Source: JBFMFB01 sp040752115 (GTDB lineage Bacteria; Pseudomonadota; Gammaproteobacteria; Burkholderiales; Sulfuricellaceae). Taken from it: DNA of 64,000 bases. The position numbers were made by a program, and so were the translations under genes. The DNA lies in NCBI GenBank assembly GCA_040752115.1, contig JBFMFB010000012.1, positions 1-64,000 of the forward strand, written 5' to 3'. Under the pieces are notes generated by a model, which searched no databases, was not told where the DNA came from, and saw only the letters and a list, made by a program, of their open reading frames with translations. Positions 8,613 through 17,022 of the stretch are shown in pieces (positions within the stretch are counted from its first letter, which is position 1; the number at the start of each line of letters is the position of its first letter).

Positions 8613-9561
8613 CCAGTTTCATGCCGAGGGTCAGGCCTTTGGAAGCCAGCACGTCCTTGATCTCGTTCAGCGACTTGCGGCCCAGGTTCGGGGTCTTGAG
8701 CAGTTCATTTTCGCTGCGCTGAATGAGGTCGCCAATGTAATAGATATTCTCGGCCTTGAGGCAGTTGGCGGAACGGACCGTCAGTTCCAGGTCATCCACC
8801 GGACGCAGCAGGATCGGATCGACCTGCGGCGCCTTGGGCGACTCCACTTCCGCCGGCGTGCCTTTCAGTTCGGCAAACACGGACAGTTGGTCAACCAGGA
8901 TCCGCGCGGCATAGCGGATCGCTTCCTCCGGATCCACCACGCCGTTGGTTTCGATGTCCATCACCAGCTTGTCGAGATCGGTGCGCTGTTCCACGCGCGC
9001 GCTCTCGACCGCATAGGCAACACGGCGCACCGGGCTGAAGGAGGCGTCCACCATGATCGCGCCGATGATGCGCTCTTCTTCGGAAACGCGCCGTGAGGTC
9101 ACGGGCTGATAACCGCGCCCACCCTCGACCTTGATCTGCATATTCAGCTTGCCGCCCTTGGTGAGATGGGCAATCACATGATCCGGATTGACGATCTCCA
9201 CGTCGTGGGGCGCTTCGATGTCGCCGGCGGTCACCGGGCCCTCGCCCTTTTTCGCAAGGGTCAGCGTAATTTCGCCGCGGTTGTGCAGCTTGAGCGCAAT
9301 CCCCTTGAGGTTGAGCAGAATGTCCACCACGTCTTCCTGCACGCCTTCGATCGCGGAATATTCATGCACGACGCCTTCGATTTGAACCTGGGTAATGGCA
9401 AAACCAGGCATGGAGGACAGCAGGATACGACGCAGTGCATTGCCGAGCGTGTGCCCGTACCCGCGCTCGAACGGTTCCATGGTGACCCGCGCGCGCATCG
9501 GCGACTGGCTCTGCACGTCGACGACGCGCGGCTTGAGAAATTCTGCGGTGCTGCTTTGCAT
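8578..9561 (-). CDS. rpoA: RNA polymerase subunit alpha
   Basis: A 327-residue alpha subunit, whose dimer starts assembly of RNA polymerase and whose C-terminal domain contacts activators and UP elements. The N-terminal domain shows FERGYGHTLGNALRRILLSS (33-52); after a linker near 235-250 the C-terminal domain carries the helix-hairpin-helix segment LLKTPNLGRKSLNEIKDVL that binds DNA and regulators. Length matches beta- and gammaproteobacterial alpha. It follows rpsD by 30 bases. Its last codons are duplicated downstream in the gap before rplQ. Confidence 0.99.
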   Translation of the reverse strand: MQSSTAEFLKPRVVDVQSQSPMRARVTMEPFERGYGHTLGNALRRILLSSMPGFAITQVQIEGVVHEYSAIEGVQEDVVDILLNLKGIALKLHNRGEITLTLAKKGEGPVTAGDIEAPHDVEIVNPDHVIAHLTKGGKLNMQIKVEGGRGYQPVTSRRVSEEERIIGAIMVDASFSPVRRVAYAVESARVEQRTDLDKLVMDIETNGVVDPEEAIRYAARILVDQLSVFAELKGTPAEVESPKAPQVDPILLRPVDDLELTVRSANCLKAENIYYIGDLIQRSENELLKTPNLGRKSLNEIKDVLASKGLTLGMKLENWPPAGLEKA

Positions 9562-9591
9562 GGGTAGTCCCTCTAGTAAATAGCTTCCCGA

Positions 9592-10218
9592 TTACTTCGA
9601 GTACAATTCCACCACGAGATGCTCGTTAATGGTGGCAGGCAGTTCGGCGCGCTGCGGCTTGGCCTTGTAGGTGCCTTTCAATGCCTTCACATCCACCTCG
9701 ATCCACTCTGGAAACCCACGCTGTTCGGCAGCCTCGACCGCGCCCTTGATGCGCAATTGCTGTTTGGCTTTCTCCGCCACTTCCACGACGTCACCGGGCT
9801 TCACCTGGTACGACGGAATGTTGACGCGGCGCCCGTTTACCAGGATGGAGTTATGCCGCACGATCTGGCGTGCCTCGGTGCGCGATGAACCGAAGCCCAT
9901 GCGGTAGGCGACGTTGTCCAGCCGGCCTTCCAGCAGTTGCAGCAGGTTCTCGCCGGTCACGCCGCGAATCCGGTCAGCTTCCTGATAGTAGCCGCGGAAC
10001 TGCCCTTCCAGAATCCCATAGGTGCGGCGCAGCTTCTGCTTCTCGCGCAATTGCACGGCATAGCCGGACAGCCGCGCCTGCTTCTGGCCGTGCTGGCCGG
10101 GCGCGTAGCTTCTTTTTTCCACACCGCACTTGTCGGTGAAGCATTTTTCACCCTTCAGAAACAGCTTCTCGCCTTCTCGGCGGCACTGGCGGCATTTGGG
10201 ATCGAGATTTCTAGCCAA
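9592..10218 (-). CDS. rpsD: 30S ribosomal protein S4 (zinc form)
   Basis: A 208-residue S4, a primary 16S rRNA binder that nucleates 30S assembly and, in enterobacteria, represses the alpha operon. The N-terminus carries four cysteines (C9, C12, C26, C31) that make a C+ zinc knuckle, a form lost in E. coli S4. The S4 RNA-binding domain is visible as RLDNVAYRMGFGSSRTEARQ and the following VNGRRVNIPSYQVKPGD. It lies between rpsK and rpoA. Its cysteine set means its function may depend on zinc supply. Confidence 0.98.
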   Translation of the reverse strand: MARNLDPKCRQCRREGEKLFLKGEKCFTDKCGVEKRSYAPGQHGQKQARLSGYAVQLREKQKLRRTYGILEGQFRGYYQEADRIRGVTGENLLQLLEGRLDNVAYRMGFGSSRTEARQIVRHNSILVNGRRVNIPSYQVKPGDVVEVAEKAKQQLRIKGAVEAAEQRGFPEWIEVDVKALKGTYKAKPQRAELPATINEHLVVELYSK

Positions 10219-10233
10219 GGTACTCTCCTGCGA

Positions 10234-10623
10234 TTAAATGCGGCGCTTCTTCGGCGGACGGCATCCGTTATGCGGAATGGGCGTCACGTCGGAAATGCCC
10301 GTAATCTTAAAACCAACGGCGTTCAACGCCCGGACTGCGGATTCGCGGCCGGGGCCAGGGCCCTTGATCCTCACCTCGAGGTTTTTCACACCGTATTCCT
10401 GGGCAGCCTTGCCGGCGTGTTCAGCCGCGACCTGCGCGGCGAACGGCGTGCTCTTGCGCGAACCGCGGAAACCGCTGCCACCCGACGTCGCCCACGACAA
10501 GGCATTGCCTTGGCGATCGGTGATGGTCACGATGGTGTTGTTAAACGATGCGTGAATGTGGGCAATGCCCTCGGCCACATTCTTCTTTACTTTCTTGCGC
10601 ACCCGAACGTTTGCTTTTGCCAT
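10234..10623 (-). CDS. rpsK: 30S ribosomal protein S11
   Basis: A 129-residue S11, part of the platform of the small subunit near the E site and the anti-Shine-Dalgarno. Diagnostic segments are HIHASFNNTIVTITDRQGN and the C-terminal DVTPIPHNGCRPPKKRRI. It begins 33 bases after rpsM and ends 15 bases before rpsD, in standard alpha-operon order. Confidence 0.99.
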   Translation of the reverse strand: MAKANVRVRKKVKKNVAEGIAHIHASFNNTIVTITDRQGNALSWATSGGSGFRGSRKSTPFAAQVAAEHAGKAAQEYGVKNLEVRIKGPGPGRESAVRALNAVGFKITGISDVTPIPHNGCRPPKKRRI

Positions 10624-10656
10624 AACCCTGTTCCTTAATCCTTGTGGCGGCCGAAA

Positions 10657-11019
10657 TTATTTGGTGGCGCGGATCGCCTTGCGCGGTCCCTTGCGTGTGC
10701 GCGCATTGGTGCGTGTACGCTGTCCGCGAACCGGCAAGCCGCGGCGATGGCGCAAGCCGCGGTAGCAGCCAAGGTCCATCAGGCGCTTGATGCTCATTGA
10801 GACTTCGCGGCGCAGATCGCCTTCCACCGTGAACTTCGCCACCTCATCGCGCAGCTTTTCGACTTCGCCGCTGCCGAGGTCCTTGATCTTGGTGGAAACG
10901 TTAACGCCCGCCGCCTCGCAAATCTTGCGGGCACGGCTGCGCCCGATGCCAAAAATGGCGGTCAGCGCAATTTCGGCGTGTTGATGGTTCGGGATATTTA
11001 CCCCAGCAATGCGGGCCAT
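10657..11019 (-). CDS. rpsM: 30S ribosomal protein S13
   Basis: A 120-residue S13 of the 30S head, contacting the P-site tRNA through its C-terminal tail and L5 through bridge B1b. MARIAGVNIPNHQHAEIALT at the start, the GIGRSRA turn and the basic tail RGLPVRGQRTRTNARTRKGP are diagnostic. It follows rpmJ by 68 bases and has a GGGAGTG ribosome site. Confidence 0.99.
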   Translation of the reverse strand: MARIAGVNIPNHQHAEIALTAIFGIGRSRARKICEAAGVNVSTKIKDLGSGEVEKLRDEVAKFTVEGDLRREVSMSIKRLMDLGCYRGLRHRRGLPVRGQRTRTNARTRKGPRKAIRATK

Positions 11020-11087
11020 GCACTCACTCCCAACAGCAAATTACAAAATGAAAAAAGGTGGAATTGTAACACCCCAACGCACACCAA

Positions 11088-11201
11088 TCAACCTTGACGT
11101 TGCTTGTGGCGGGGGTCTTCACAAATCACGCGCAAAACGCCCTGCCGTCTTACCATCTTGCATTTGCGGCAGATTTTTTTTACTGATGCACGTACTCTCA
11201 T
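11088..11201 (-). CDS. rpmJ: 50S ribosomal protein L36 (zinc form)
   Basis: A 37-residue L36, the smallest 50S protein, read directly from the minus strand between infA and rpsM. It begins MRVRASVKKICRKCKMVRRQ and carries C11, C14, C27 and H32, the zinc ribbon of the C+ form that anchors it at the base of the L7/L12 stalk. An AACCTGGAGAATGTC ribosome site precedes the start. Length and sequence match the family exactly; only its small size would let it be overlooked. Confidence 0.97.
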   Translation of the reverse strand: MRVRASVKKICRKCKMVRRQGVLRVICEDPRHKQRQG

Positions 11202-11276
11202 GACATTCTCCAGGTTCAGCAACTTCTCTTACAAATTCTCGATGAGCAACCCTTGCTCGTGTTCCGTATCACTTGA

Positions 11277-11495
11277 TCACTTGGCGCGGAAGGTAATCCG
11301 TCCCCGCGTCAGATCGTAAGGAGTCAACTCGACCGTTACCTTGTCTCCGGGCAGGATGCGGATGTAGTGCATCCGCATTTTCCCGGAAATGTACCCCAAC
11401 ACCACATGCCCGTTTTCGAGCTTGACGCGAAAGGTGGCGTTCGGCAGGTTTTCCAGCACCTCCCCTTGCATTTCGATCGTCTCTTCTTTCGCCAT
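11277..11495 (-). CDS. infA: Translation initiation factor IF-1
   Basis: A 72-residue IF-1, an OB-fold protein that blocks the 30S A site during initiation. It starts MAKEETIEMQGEVLENLPNA and ends TPYDLTRGRITFRAK. I chose the ATG at 11495 because it matches the family start; an in-frame ATG 12 bases upstream would add MREV. The position between secY and rpmJ is usual in betaproteobacteria, where infA sits in the spc/alpha operon rather than alone. Confidence 0.97.
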   Translation of the reverse strand: MAKEETIEMQGEVLENLPNATFRVKLENGHVVLGYISGKMRMHYIRILPGDKVTVELTPYDLTRGRITFRAK

Positions 11496-11528
11496 AACTT
11501 CCCGCAATTAGTTTCAGAACCGGTCGAT

Positions 11529-12857
11529 TCAGCGCGGCAATGAGCCGCCCTTGAAACTCGCCTTCTTCAACAGACTCTCGTACTGATGGGACATCAGATA
11601 CGCCTGAACCTGCGCCATGAAATCCATGATCACGACCACGATGATCAGAAGCGACGTGCCGCCGAAGTAAAACGGCACGTTCCACTTGACGATCAGGAAT
11701 TCCGGCAGCAGGCACACCAGCGTGATATACAGTGCTCCGGCCAGGGTCAGGCGCGTCAGGATGCGGTCAATATATTTGGCGGTTTGCTCACCCGGTCGGA
11801 TCCCCGGCACGAAAACCCCGCTCTTTTTCAGGTTGTCTGCGGTTTCTTTCGAATTAAACACCAGCGCGGTGTAAAAAAAACAGAAGAAGATAATCGCAGC
11901 GGCGTAAAAAATTACATACAGCGGCTGGCCCGGCGAGAGAACGCTTCCGACGTCCTTCAACCAGCTCATGCGCTCGCTGCTGCCGAACCAGCCCGCCAGC
12001 GTCGCCGGGAACAGGATGATGCTAGACGCAAAAATCGGCGGGATCACGCCCGACATGTTCAGTTTAAGCGGCAAATGCGAGCTCTGCCCGCCGACGATCT
12101 GCCGCCCCACCTGCCGCTTGGCGTAGTTCACCAGAATCTTGCGCTGCCCGCGCTCGACAAAAATCACGAATGCCGTTACCGCCACGGACAACACGAACAG
12201 CATCAGCACCAGCGGGATCGAGAACGCCCCGGTCCGCGCCAGTTCCAGCGTGCCGCCGATGGCGTGCGGCAGCCCGGCAACGATACCCGCAAAAATAATG
12301 ATCGAAATGCCGTTGCCGATGCCGCGCTCGGTGATCTGCTCACCCAGCCACATCAGGAACATGGTGCCGGTCACCAGCGTCGTGACCGTGGTCAACCGGA
12401 ACATCAGCCCGGGCTCCAGCACCAGGCCGGGTTGCGACTCGAGCGCGATGGCGATGCCAAGCCCCTGGAACAGCGCCAGAAACACCGTTCCGTAGCGGGT
12501 GTACTGGGTAATCTTCTTGCGCCCCGCTTCGCCTTCCTTCTTCAACTGCTCCATCTGGGGCGAGACCACCGTCATCAACTGCATGATGATGGAAGCCGAA
12601 ATGTACGGCATGATCCCGAGCGCAAACACGGTGAAGCGCGACAACGCGCCGCCCGAGAACATGTTGAACATGCCCAGGATGCCGCCCTGCTGCGAGCGGA
12701 ACAGCGACTCCAGAACGGCGGGATCGATTCCCGGCACGGGAATATGCGCGCCGATCCGATAGACGATCAGCGCGCCGAGCAGGAAGAACAGCCGCTGTTT
12801 CAGGTCGCCGAATTTGCTCCCCGCTCCCAGCCCCGGATTACCGATCGCCAAAATCAC
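11529..12857 (-). CDS. secY: Preprotein translocase subunit SecY
   Basis: A 442-residue channel subunit of the Sec translocase with about ten membrane segments. RIGAHIPVPGIDP in the first periplasmic loop, FVERGQRKILVNYAKRQVG in the C4 loop and the C5 segment FRPGEQTAKYIDRI-like sequence (here GIRPGEQTAKYIDRILTRLT) fit SecY. The start is a GTG overlapping the rplO stop (GTGA), so translation is probably coupled. Partners in the window are SecE at 38.3 kb; SecG lies elsewhere. Confidence 0.98.
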   Translation of the reverse strand: MILAIGNPGLGAGSKFGDLKQRLFFLLGALIVYRIGAHIPVPGIDPAVLESLFRSQQGGILGMFNMFSGGALSRFTVFALGIMPYISASIIMQLMTVVSPQMEQLKKEGEAGRKKITQYTRYGTVFLALFQGLGIAIALESQPGLVLEPGLMFRLTTVTTLVTGTMFLMWLGEQITERGIGNGISIIIFAGIVAGLPHAIGGTLELARTGAFSIPLVLMLFVLSVAVTAFVIFVERGQRKILVNYAKRQVGRQIVGGQSSHLPLKLNMSGVIPPIFASSIILFPATLAGWFGSSERMSWLKDVGSVLSPGQPLYVIFYAAAIIFFCFFYTALVFNSKETADNLKKSGVFVPGIRPGEQTAKYIDRILTRLTLAGALYITLVCLLPEFLIVKWNVPFYFGGTSLLIIVVVIMDFMAQVQAYLMSHQYESLLKKASFKGGSLPR

Positions 12858-13294
12858 TCCACTCCGGCAATGCTGCCGCCGGCAGCTTCAATCGCAGCCC
12901 GCGCGCCCTTGGTCACCAACACGCCCTGCAGCTTGACCGCACGCTCGATCGCCCCGGACAGAAACACCTTCGCGCTCCGCGCGCCCATCGGCACGATTCC
13001 GGCCTGCTTCAGCACCAGGATATCGACCGCGTCAACCGGCAGGCCATTCAGGTCCGACAAACGCACTTGCGCGGTGTCGCCCTTGGTCAGGGACACGAAA
13101 CCGCGCTTCGGCAGCCGGCGCTGCAGCGGCATTTGCCCGCCCTCGAAGCCAACCTTGTGGAAACCGCCGGTGCGGGACTTCTGCCCCTTGTGGCCACGGC
13201 CGCAAGTCTTGCCCCAGCCGCAACCGATGCCGCGTCCAACGCGCTTTCTGGCGTGCTTGCTGCCCTCAGCCGGTTTTAGATTGTTCAGTTGCAT
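12854..13294 (-). CDS. rplO: 50S ribosomal protein L15
   Basis: A 146-residue L15, a late-assembly 50S protein. The glycine/arginine-rich N-terminal extension (KRVGRGIGCGWGKTCGRGHK) and the following GFEGGQMPLQRRLPKRGF are diagnostic. It follows rpmD directly (one base after its stop would be the start region) and its own stop overlaps the secY GTG start, as in many spc operons. Confidence 0.98.
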   Translation of the reverse strand: MQLNNLKPAEGSKHARKRVGRGIGCGWGKTCGRGHKGQKSRTGGFHKVGFEGGQMPLQRRLPKRGFVSLTKGDTAQVRLSDLNGLPVDAVDILVLKQAGIVPMGARSAKVFLSGAIERAVKLQGVLVTKGARAAIEAAGGSIAGVE

Positions 13295-13489
13295 TTATCC
13301 CTCGCACTTCACCAGGTAATTCACCTTGTTGATCATGCCCCGTATCGCGGGCGTATCCTGCACCTCGACCGTATGATTGAGGCGCCGCAACCCGAGGCCG
13401 CGGACGCAGGCGCGATGCGCCTCGATGGTGCCGATCACGCTCTTGACCAGCGTCACTTTCAGCGTTTTGCTTTTGCTTGCTTTCGCCAT
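13295..13489 (-). CDS. rpmD: 50S ribosomal protein L30
   Basis: A 64-residue L30. The core LKVTLVKSVIGTIEAHRACV and GLGLRRLNHTVEVQDTPAIR is typical, with a short lysine-rich N-terminal extension (AKASKSKT) and KVNYLVKCEG at the end. It starts 3 bases after rpsE and abuts rplO, so the three are translated as a tight block. Confidence 0.97.
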   Translation of the reverse strand: MAKASKSKTLKVTLVKSVIGTIEAHRACVRGLGLRRLNHTVEVQDTPAIRGMINKVNYLVKCEG

Positions 13490-13492
13490 CGT

Positions 13493-13999
13493 TTACTCCA
13501 GGATTTCTTCTACCGTTTTGCCGCGCTTGGCCGCCACTTCCGACGGCGTGTTCATGGCCAGCAAACCGTTGATCGTGGCACGCACCATGTTGTAAGGATT
13601 GGTGGAACCGATGCATTTGGCCAGCACGTTGTGCACACCCATCACTTCAAAAATGGCGCGCATCGGGCCACCGGCGATAATTCCGGTACCTTCGGAGGCA
13701 GGCTGCATGTAAACCTTGGCTGCGCCATGCTCGCCGACAACCGCGTGCTGGAGCGTGCCGTTCTTCAGGCTGACCTTCACCATGTTGCGGCGGGCTTGTT
13801 CCATCGCCTTCTGCACCGCCACCGGCACTTCCTTCGCCTTGCCCTTGCCCATGCCGATGCCGCCGTCACCGTCGCCGACCACGGTCAGCGCGGCAAACGC
13901 CATGATCCGGCCGCCCTTCACCACCTTGGTGACGCGGTTCACGCCGATCATCTTCTCCTGCAGACCGTCGCCGCGTTCTTCCATCTCAACTTTCGCCAT
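13493..13999 (-). CDS. rpsE: 30S ribosomal protein S5
   Basis: A 168-residue S5, located at the mRNA entry side and important for decoding accuracy. GLQEKMIGVNRVTKVVKGGR in the N-terminal double-stranded RNA-binding fold and GKGKAKEVPVAVQKAMEQAR are diagnostic. Two adjacent ATG codons are present; the second gives better spacing to the GGGGA ribosome site and matches the usual MAKVE-type start, so I chose it. The V-x3-G-G-R loop linked to spectinomycin sensitivity (KVVKGGR) looks wild type. Confidence 0.97.
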   Translation of the reverse strand: MAKVEMEERGDGLQEKMIGVNRVTKVVKGGRIMAFAALTVVGDGDGGIGMGKGKAKEVPVAVQKAMEQARRNMVKVSLKNGTLQHAVVGEHGAAKVYMQPASEGTGIIAGGPMRAIFEVMGVHNVLAKCIGSTNPYNMVRATINGLLAMNTPSEVAAKRGKTVEEILE

Positions 14000-14011
14000 C
14001 ATCGTCCCCGA

Positions 14012-14365
14012 TTAAAACGCCAGGCCGTTTTCACGAGCCGCTTCCGCCAACGCCTTGACTCGCCCGTGATATTTGAAGCCGGAGCGGTCAAACGCCACTT
14101 TTTCGATCCCAAGGCCTTTCGCCTTTTCAGCGATACGCTTGCCGACAAGCGCAGCAGCCTTGACGTTGCCGCCGCCGGGCAGTTCCTTGCGCACCTCGGC
14201 TTCGGCGGTAGAGGCGCTGGCCAGCACCTTGTCGCCGGCCGCGTCGATGATCTGCGCGTAAATATGGCAATTGGTGCGATGCACCGCGAGGCGCACTGCT
14301 TTCAACTCTGCGAGTTTGGCACGGGTTTTACGTGCCCTGCGCAAACGAGCCTGCTTTCTATCCAT
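14012..14365 (-). CDS. rplR: 50S ribosomal protein L18
   Basis: A 117-residue L18 that binds 5S rRNA together with L5 and L25. The basic N-terminus MDRKQARLRRARKTRAKLAE and the C-terminal RSGFKYHGRVKALAEAAREN are diagnostic. It sits between rplF and rpsE with short gaps, as in all bacterial spc operons. Confidence 0.98.
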   Translation of the reverse strand: MDRKQARLRRARKTRAKLAELKAVRLAVHRTNCHIYAQIIDAAGDKVLASASTAEAEVRKELPGGGNVKAAALVGKRIAEKAKGLGIEKVAFDRSGFKYHGRVKALAEAARENGLAF

Positions 14366-14379
14366 GACTTTTGCCTCTA

Positions 14380-14913
14380 CTATTTCTTCTTGGTTTCTTT
14401 CTTGATCACCACTTCGTCGGCATAGCGCACGCCCTTGCCCTTATACGGCTCGGGTTTACGGTATGCGCGCACTTCCGCGGCAACCTGACCAACCTGCTGC
14501 TTGTCGACGCCCTTGATCACGATCTCGGTCTGGCTGGGCGTTTCGACCTTGATACCCGCAGGCATCTTGTGCTCGACCGGATGGGAAAATCCCAGCGCAA
14601 GGCTCAGCACATCGCCTTTGGCCTGGGCACGGTAACCCACGCCGATCAGGGTCAGTTTTTTCTCGAAACCCTGCGAAACGCCTTTCACCATGTTGGCGAG
14701 CAGGGCACGCACGGTGCCGGACATCGCCCGCGCCTGCTGCGAGTCATTGGCGGCGGCGCAACGGATCATATTGCCGTCCCGCTCCACCGTGACATCGCGG
14801 TTCAACTTCTGCTGCAACAAGCCGAGCGGCCCCTTCACCTTGACTTCATCGGCCGACAGCGTCACTTCGACGCCCGTCGGCACCATTACCGGATTTTTAG
14901 CAATTCTGGACAT
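14380..14913 (-). CDS. rplF: 50S ribosomal protein L6
   Basis: A 177-residue L6 near the sarcin-ricin loop and factor-binding site. It begins MSRIAKNPVMVPTGVEVTLS, contains GVGYRAQAKGDVLSLALGFS and ends with KPEPYKGKGVRYADE plus a lysine-rich tail; the two L6 folds occupy about residues 1-80 and 85-177. Standard place between rpsH and rplR. Confidence 0.98.
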   Translation of the reverse strand: MSRIAKNPVMVPTGVEVTLSADEVKVKGPLGLLQQKLNRDVTVERDGNMIRCAAANDSQQARAMSGTVRALLANMVKGVSQGFEKKLTLIGVGYRAQAKGDVLSLALGFSHPVEHKMPAGIKVETPSQTEIVIKGVDKQQVGQVAAEVRAYRKPEPYKGKGVRYADEVVIKKETKKK

Positions 14914-14924
14914 GGTTTACCTCG

Positions 14925-15320
14925 TCATGCCACAACACAAAGAACTTCGCCGCCCACACCGCTGGCGCGCGCCTTGCGGTCGGTCATCACCCCCCTGGAG
15001 GTGGAAACGATGGCCACGCCCAATCCGTTCATGACCTTGGGGATCTCGTCGTTACCCTTGTAAACGCGCAAGCCAGGCCGGCTGACACGTTCAATTTTTT
15101 CAATTACCGGACGGCCGGCGTAGTATTTCAGCCGGATATCGAGCAGCGATTTGCCGGCATCACTGCGCACGGCAAAATCCTCGATGTATCCCTCGTCTTT
15201 CAGCACTTTCGCAATCGCCGCCTTGATCTTGGACGAAGGCATGGAAACCGCCGGCTTTTCCGCACGCTGGGCGTTGCGGATGCGGGTCAGCATATCGGCA
15301 ATCGGATCACTCATACTCAT
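14925..15320 (-). CDS. rpsH: 30S ribosomal protein S8
   Basis: A 131-residue S8, a primary 16S rRNA binder of the central domain; in E. coli it also represses the spc operon by binding the rplE region of the mRNA. DPIADMLTRIRNAQRAEKPA near the start and STSRGVMTDRKARASGVGGE near the end are diagnostic. The first of two ATG codons is kept because its distance from GGGAGAG fits better. Confidence 0.98.
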   Translation of the reverse strand: MSMSDPIADMLTRIRNAQRAEKPAVSMPSSKIKAAIAKVLKDEGYIEDFAVRSDAGKSLLDIRLKYYAGRPVIEKIERVSRPGLRVYKGNDEIPKVMNGLGVAIVSTSRGVMTDRKARASGVGGEVLCVVA

Positions 15321-15335
15321 TTCAATTCTCTCCCG

Positions 15336-15641
15336 TTACCAGCTGGCCTTAGTCACACCGGGGATCTCGCCACGCATGGCGAATTCACGCAGCTTGGTGC
15401 GGCCGAGCCCGAACTTGCTGAACACGCCACGCGGCCGCCCGGTCAGCGAACACCGGTTGCGCAGCCGCACCGGACTGGCATCGCGCGGCAGTTGCTGCAG
15501 TTTGAGGCGGGCAGCGTGACGCTCTTCATCGCTCAGCTTGGTGTTGTTAATCACCGCCAGCAACTCGGCACGCTTTGCGGCGAACTTCTTTACCGTTTCG
15601 CGGCGCTTTTGCTCACGATTGATCAAGGATTGTTTTGCCAT
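15336..15641 (-). CDS. rpsN: 30S ribosomal protein S14 (zinc-free form)
   Basis: A 101-residue S14 of the long, zinc-free type: it has a single cysteine (RNRCSLTGRPRG) in place of the CxxC pairs of the short form. MAKQSLINREQKRRETVKKF starts it and GEIPGVTKASW ends it. In contrast, S4 and L36 here keep their zinc sites. It lies between rplE and rpsH. Confidence 0.98.
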   Translation of the reverse strand: MAKQSLINREQKRRETVKKFAAKRAELLAVINNTKLSDEERHAARLKLQQLPRDASPVRLRNRCSLTGRPRGVFSKFGLGRTKLREFAMRGEIPGVTKASW

Positions 15642-15648
15642 CTCAACC

Positions 15649-16188
15649 TCAGTTCTTGAACGGGAATTTAAACGCCGCCAACAGGGCGCGGGCCTCTTCG
15701 TCGGTCTTGGCGGTGGTCGTGATCGTAATGTTCATGCCGCGCAGCGCATCGACTTTGTCGTATTCGATTTCCGGAAAAATGATCTGCTCGCGCACGCCCA
15801 TGTTGTAGTTGCCGCGGCCGTCAAAGGACTTGCCGGAAATACCGCGGAAATCGCGGATGCGCGGCATCGCCACGGTCACCAGCCGGTCGAGGAATTCAAA
15901 CATCCTCTCCTTCCGCAGCGTCACCATGCAGCCCACCGGATAATCATCGCGAATTTTGAAACCGGCGATGGATTTGCGCGCCTTCGTTACGACCGGCTTC
16001 TGGCCGGCGATCTTTTGCATGTCGCCTACCGCATGGTCCATCACCTTCTTGTCCGCGACCGCCTCGCCCACGCCCATGTTGAGCGTAATCTTGACGATCC
16101 GCGGCACCTCCATCACGCTCTTGTAGCCAAACTGCTGCATCAACTGCTTGGCGACCACGTCCTTGTAATACTGCTGCAAACGAGCCAT
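15649..16188 (-). CDS. rplE: 50S ribosomal protein L5
   Basis: A 179-residue L5 that binds 5S rRNA and forms bridge B1b with S13. MARLQQYYKDVVAKQLMQQF at the start, VPRIVKITLNMGVGEA and the C-terminal NITITTTAKTDEEARALLAA are diagnostic. It follows rplX by 9 bases and ends 7 bases before rpsN. Confidence 0.99.
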   Translation of the reverse strand: MARLQQYYKDVVAKQLMQQFGYKSVMEVPRIVKITLNMGVGEAVADKKVMDHAVGDMQKIAGQKPVVTKARKSIAGFKIRDDYPVGCMVTLRKERMFEFLDRLVTVAMPRIRDFRGISGKSFDGRGNYNMGVREQIIFPEIEYDKVDALRGMNITITTTAKTDEEARALLAAFKFPFKN

Positions 16189-16197
16189 GTTCGATCC

Positions 16198-16515
16198 TTA
16201 CGCGTCAATCACTTCGCCGTTGGACTTGAAATAACGCACCTTGCGCCCATCGTCCAACTGCTTGAAGCCAACACGGTCCGCCTTTTTGGTGGCCGGGTTA
16301 AACAACGCAACATTGGATACATCGATCGGCATTTCCTTCTCGACGATGCCCCCGGTTGCCCCTTTCATCGGGTTGGGTTTCTGGTGTTTCTTGACCGTGT
16401 TCACACCCTCCACCACCACGTGACCGGATGCCAGCACGCGCAGCACGGAGCCACGCTTGTCCCGGTCCTTACCGGTGATGACGATGACGTCATCGCCTTT
16501 GCGAATCTTGTGCAT
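16198..16515 (-). CDS. rplX: 50S ribosomal protein L24
   Basis: A 105-residue L24, an assembly initiator at the tunnel exit. The KOW motif (MHKIRKGDDVIVITGKDRDK, residues 1-20) and VVEGVNTVKKHQKPNPMKGA identify it. It follows rplN with 9 bases between them. Confidence 0.98.
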   Translation of the reverse strand: MHKIRKGDDVIVITGKDRDKRGSVLRVLASGHVVVEGVNTVKKHQKPNPMKGATGGIVEKEMPIDVSNVALFNPATKKADRVGFKQLDDGRKVRYFKSNGEVIDA

Positions 16516-16524
16516 CTTGCCTCC

Positions 16525-16893
16525 TTACAGCACTTCGGGCGCCAGCGACACGATTTTCATGAAGCGCTCGGTGCGCAGCTCGCGCGTAACCGGGCCGAAA
16601 ATACGGGTGCCAATCGGCTCCAACTTGTTGTTCAACAACACCGCCGCGTTACCATCGAACTTGATCAGCGAACCGTCGGCCCGACGCACGCCCTTTGCCG
16701 TCCGTACCACGACGGCGTTGTAGATCTCGCCCTTTTTCACGCGACCGCGCGGCGCGGCATCCTTGATGCTGACCTTGATGATATCGCCGATTCCGGCATA
16801 ACGACGCTTGGAGCCGCCTAGCACCTTGATGCACATAATCGAGCGCGCACCGGTGTTATCCGCAACATCCAGCAGGGATTGCATTTGTATCAT
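16525..16893 (-). CDS. rplN: 50S ribosomal protein L14
   Basis: A 122-residue L14 at the subunit interface, part of bridges B5/B8. MIQMQSLLDVADNTGARSIM at the start and FGPVTRELRTERFMKIVSLA at the end are diagnostic. It is the first gene of the spc operon, preceded by GGAGACATCTA, a 123-base leader with a strong hairpin and its own promoter near 17.04 kb. Confidence 0.99.
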   Translation of the reverse strand: MIQMQSLLDVADNTGARSIMCIKVLGGSKRRYAGIGDIIKVSIKDAAPRGRVKKGEIYNAVVVRTAKGVRRADGSLIKFDGNAAVLLNNKLEPIGTRIFGPVTRELRTERFMKIVSLAPEVL

Positions 16894-16970
16894 TAGATGT
16901 CTCCAACTTAAGCCGTCATCCAGCGCATCCGGGATGGATGCCGCAGTACTGCACCGACGGTCAGTTTTGG

Positions 16971-17002
16971 CCCCCGGCGGCAGCGACTGCCGCTCCCCGG
17001 GG
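16971..17002 (-). promoter_or_regulatory. Hairpin in the spc leader
   Basis: The minus-strand leader before rplN contains GCGGCAG-TCG-CTGCCGC, a 7-bp perfect stem, flanked by C4 and G5 runs that can extend it (CCCCGGGGA...CGGGGG). It has no T-run, so it is unlikely to be a terminator. It lies about 15-45 bases into the transcript from the predicted spc promoter. Confidence 0.6.
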
Positions 17003-17022
17003 TGTCGCTAGCAAAGCAAACT

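Noticed and set aside
11586..13319. A 577-codon plus-strand frame opposite secY and rplO
   Set aside because: Spans two certain minus-strand genes and their overlap; low-complexity His/Arg/Gln sequence.
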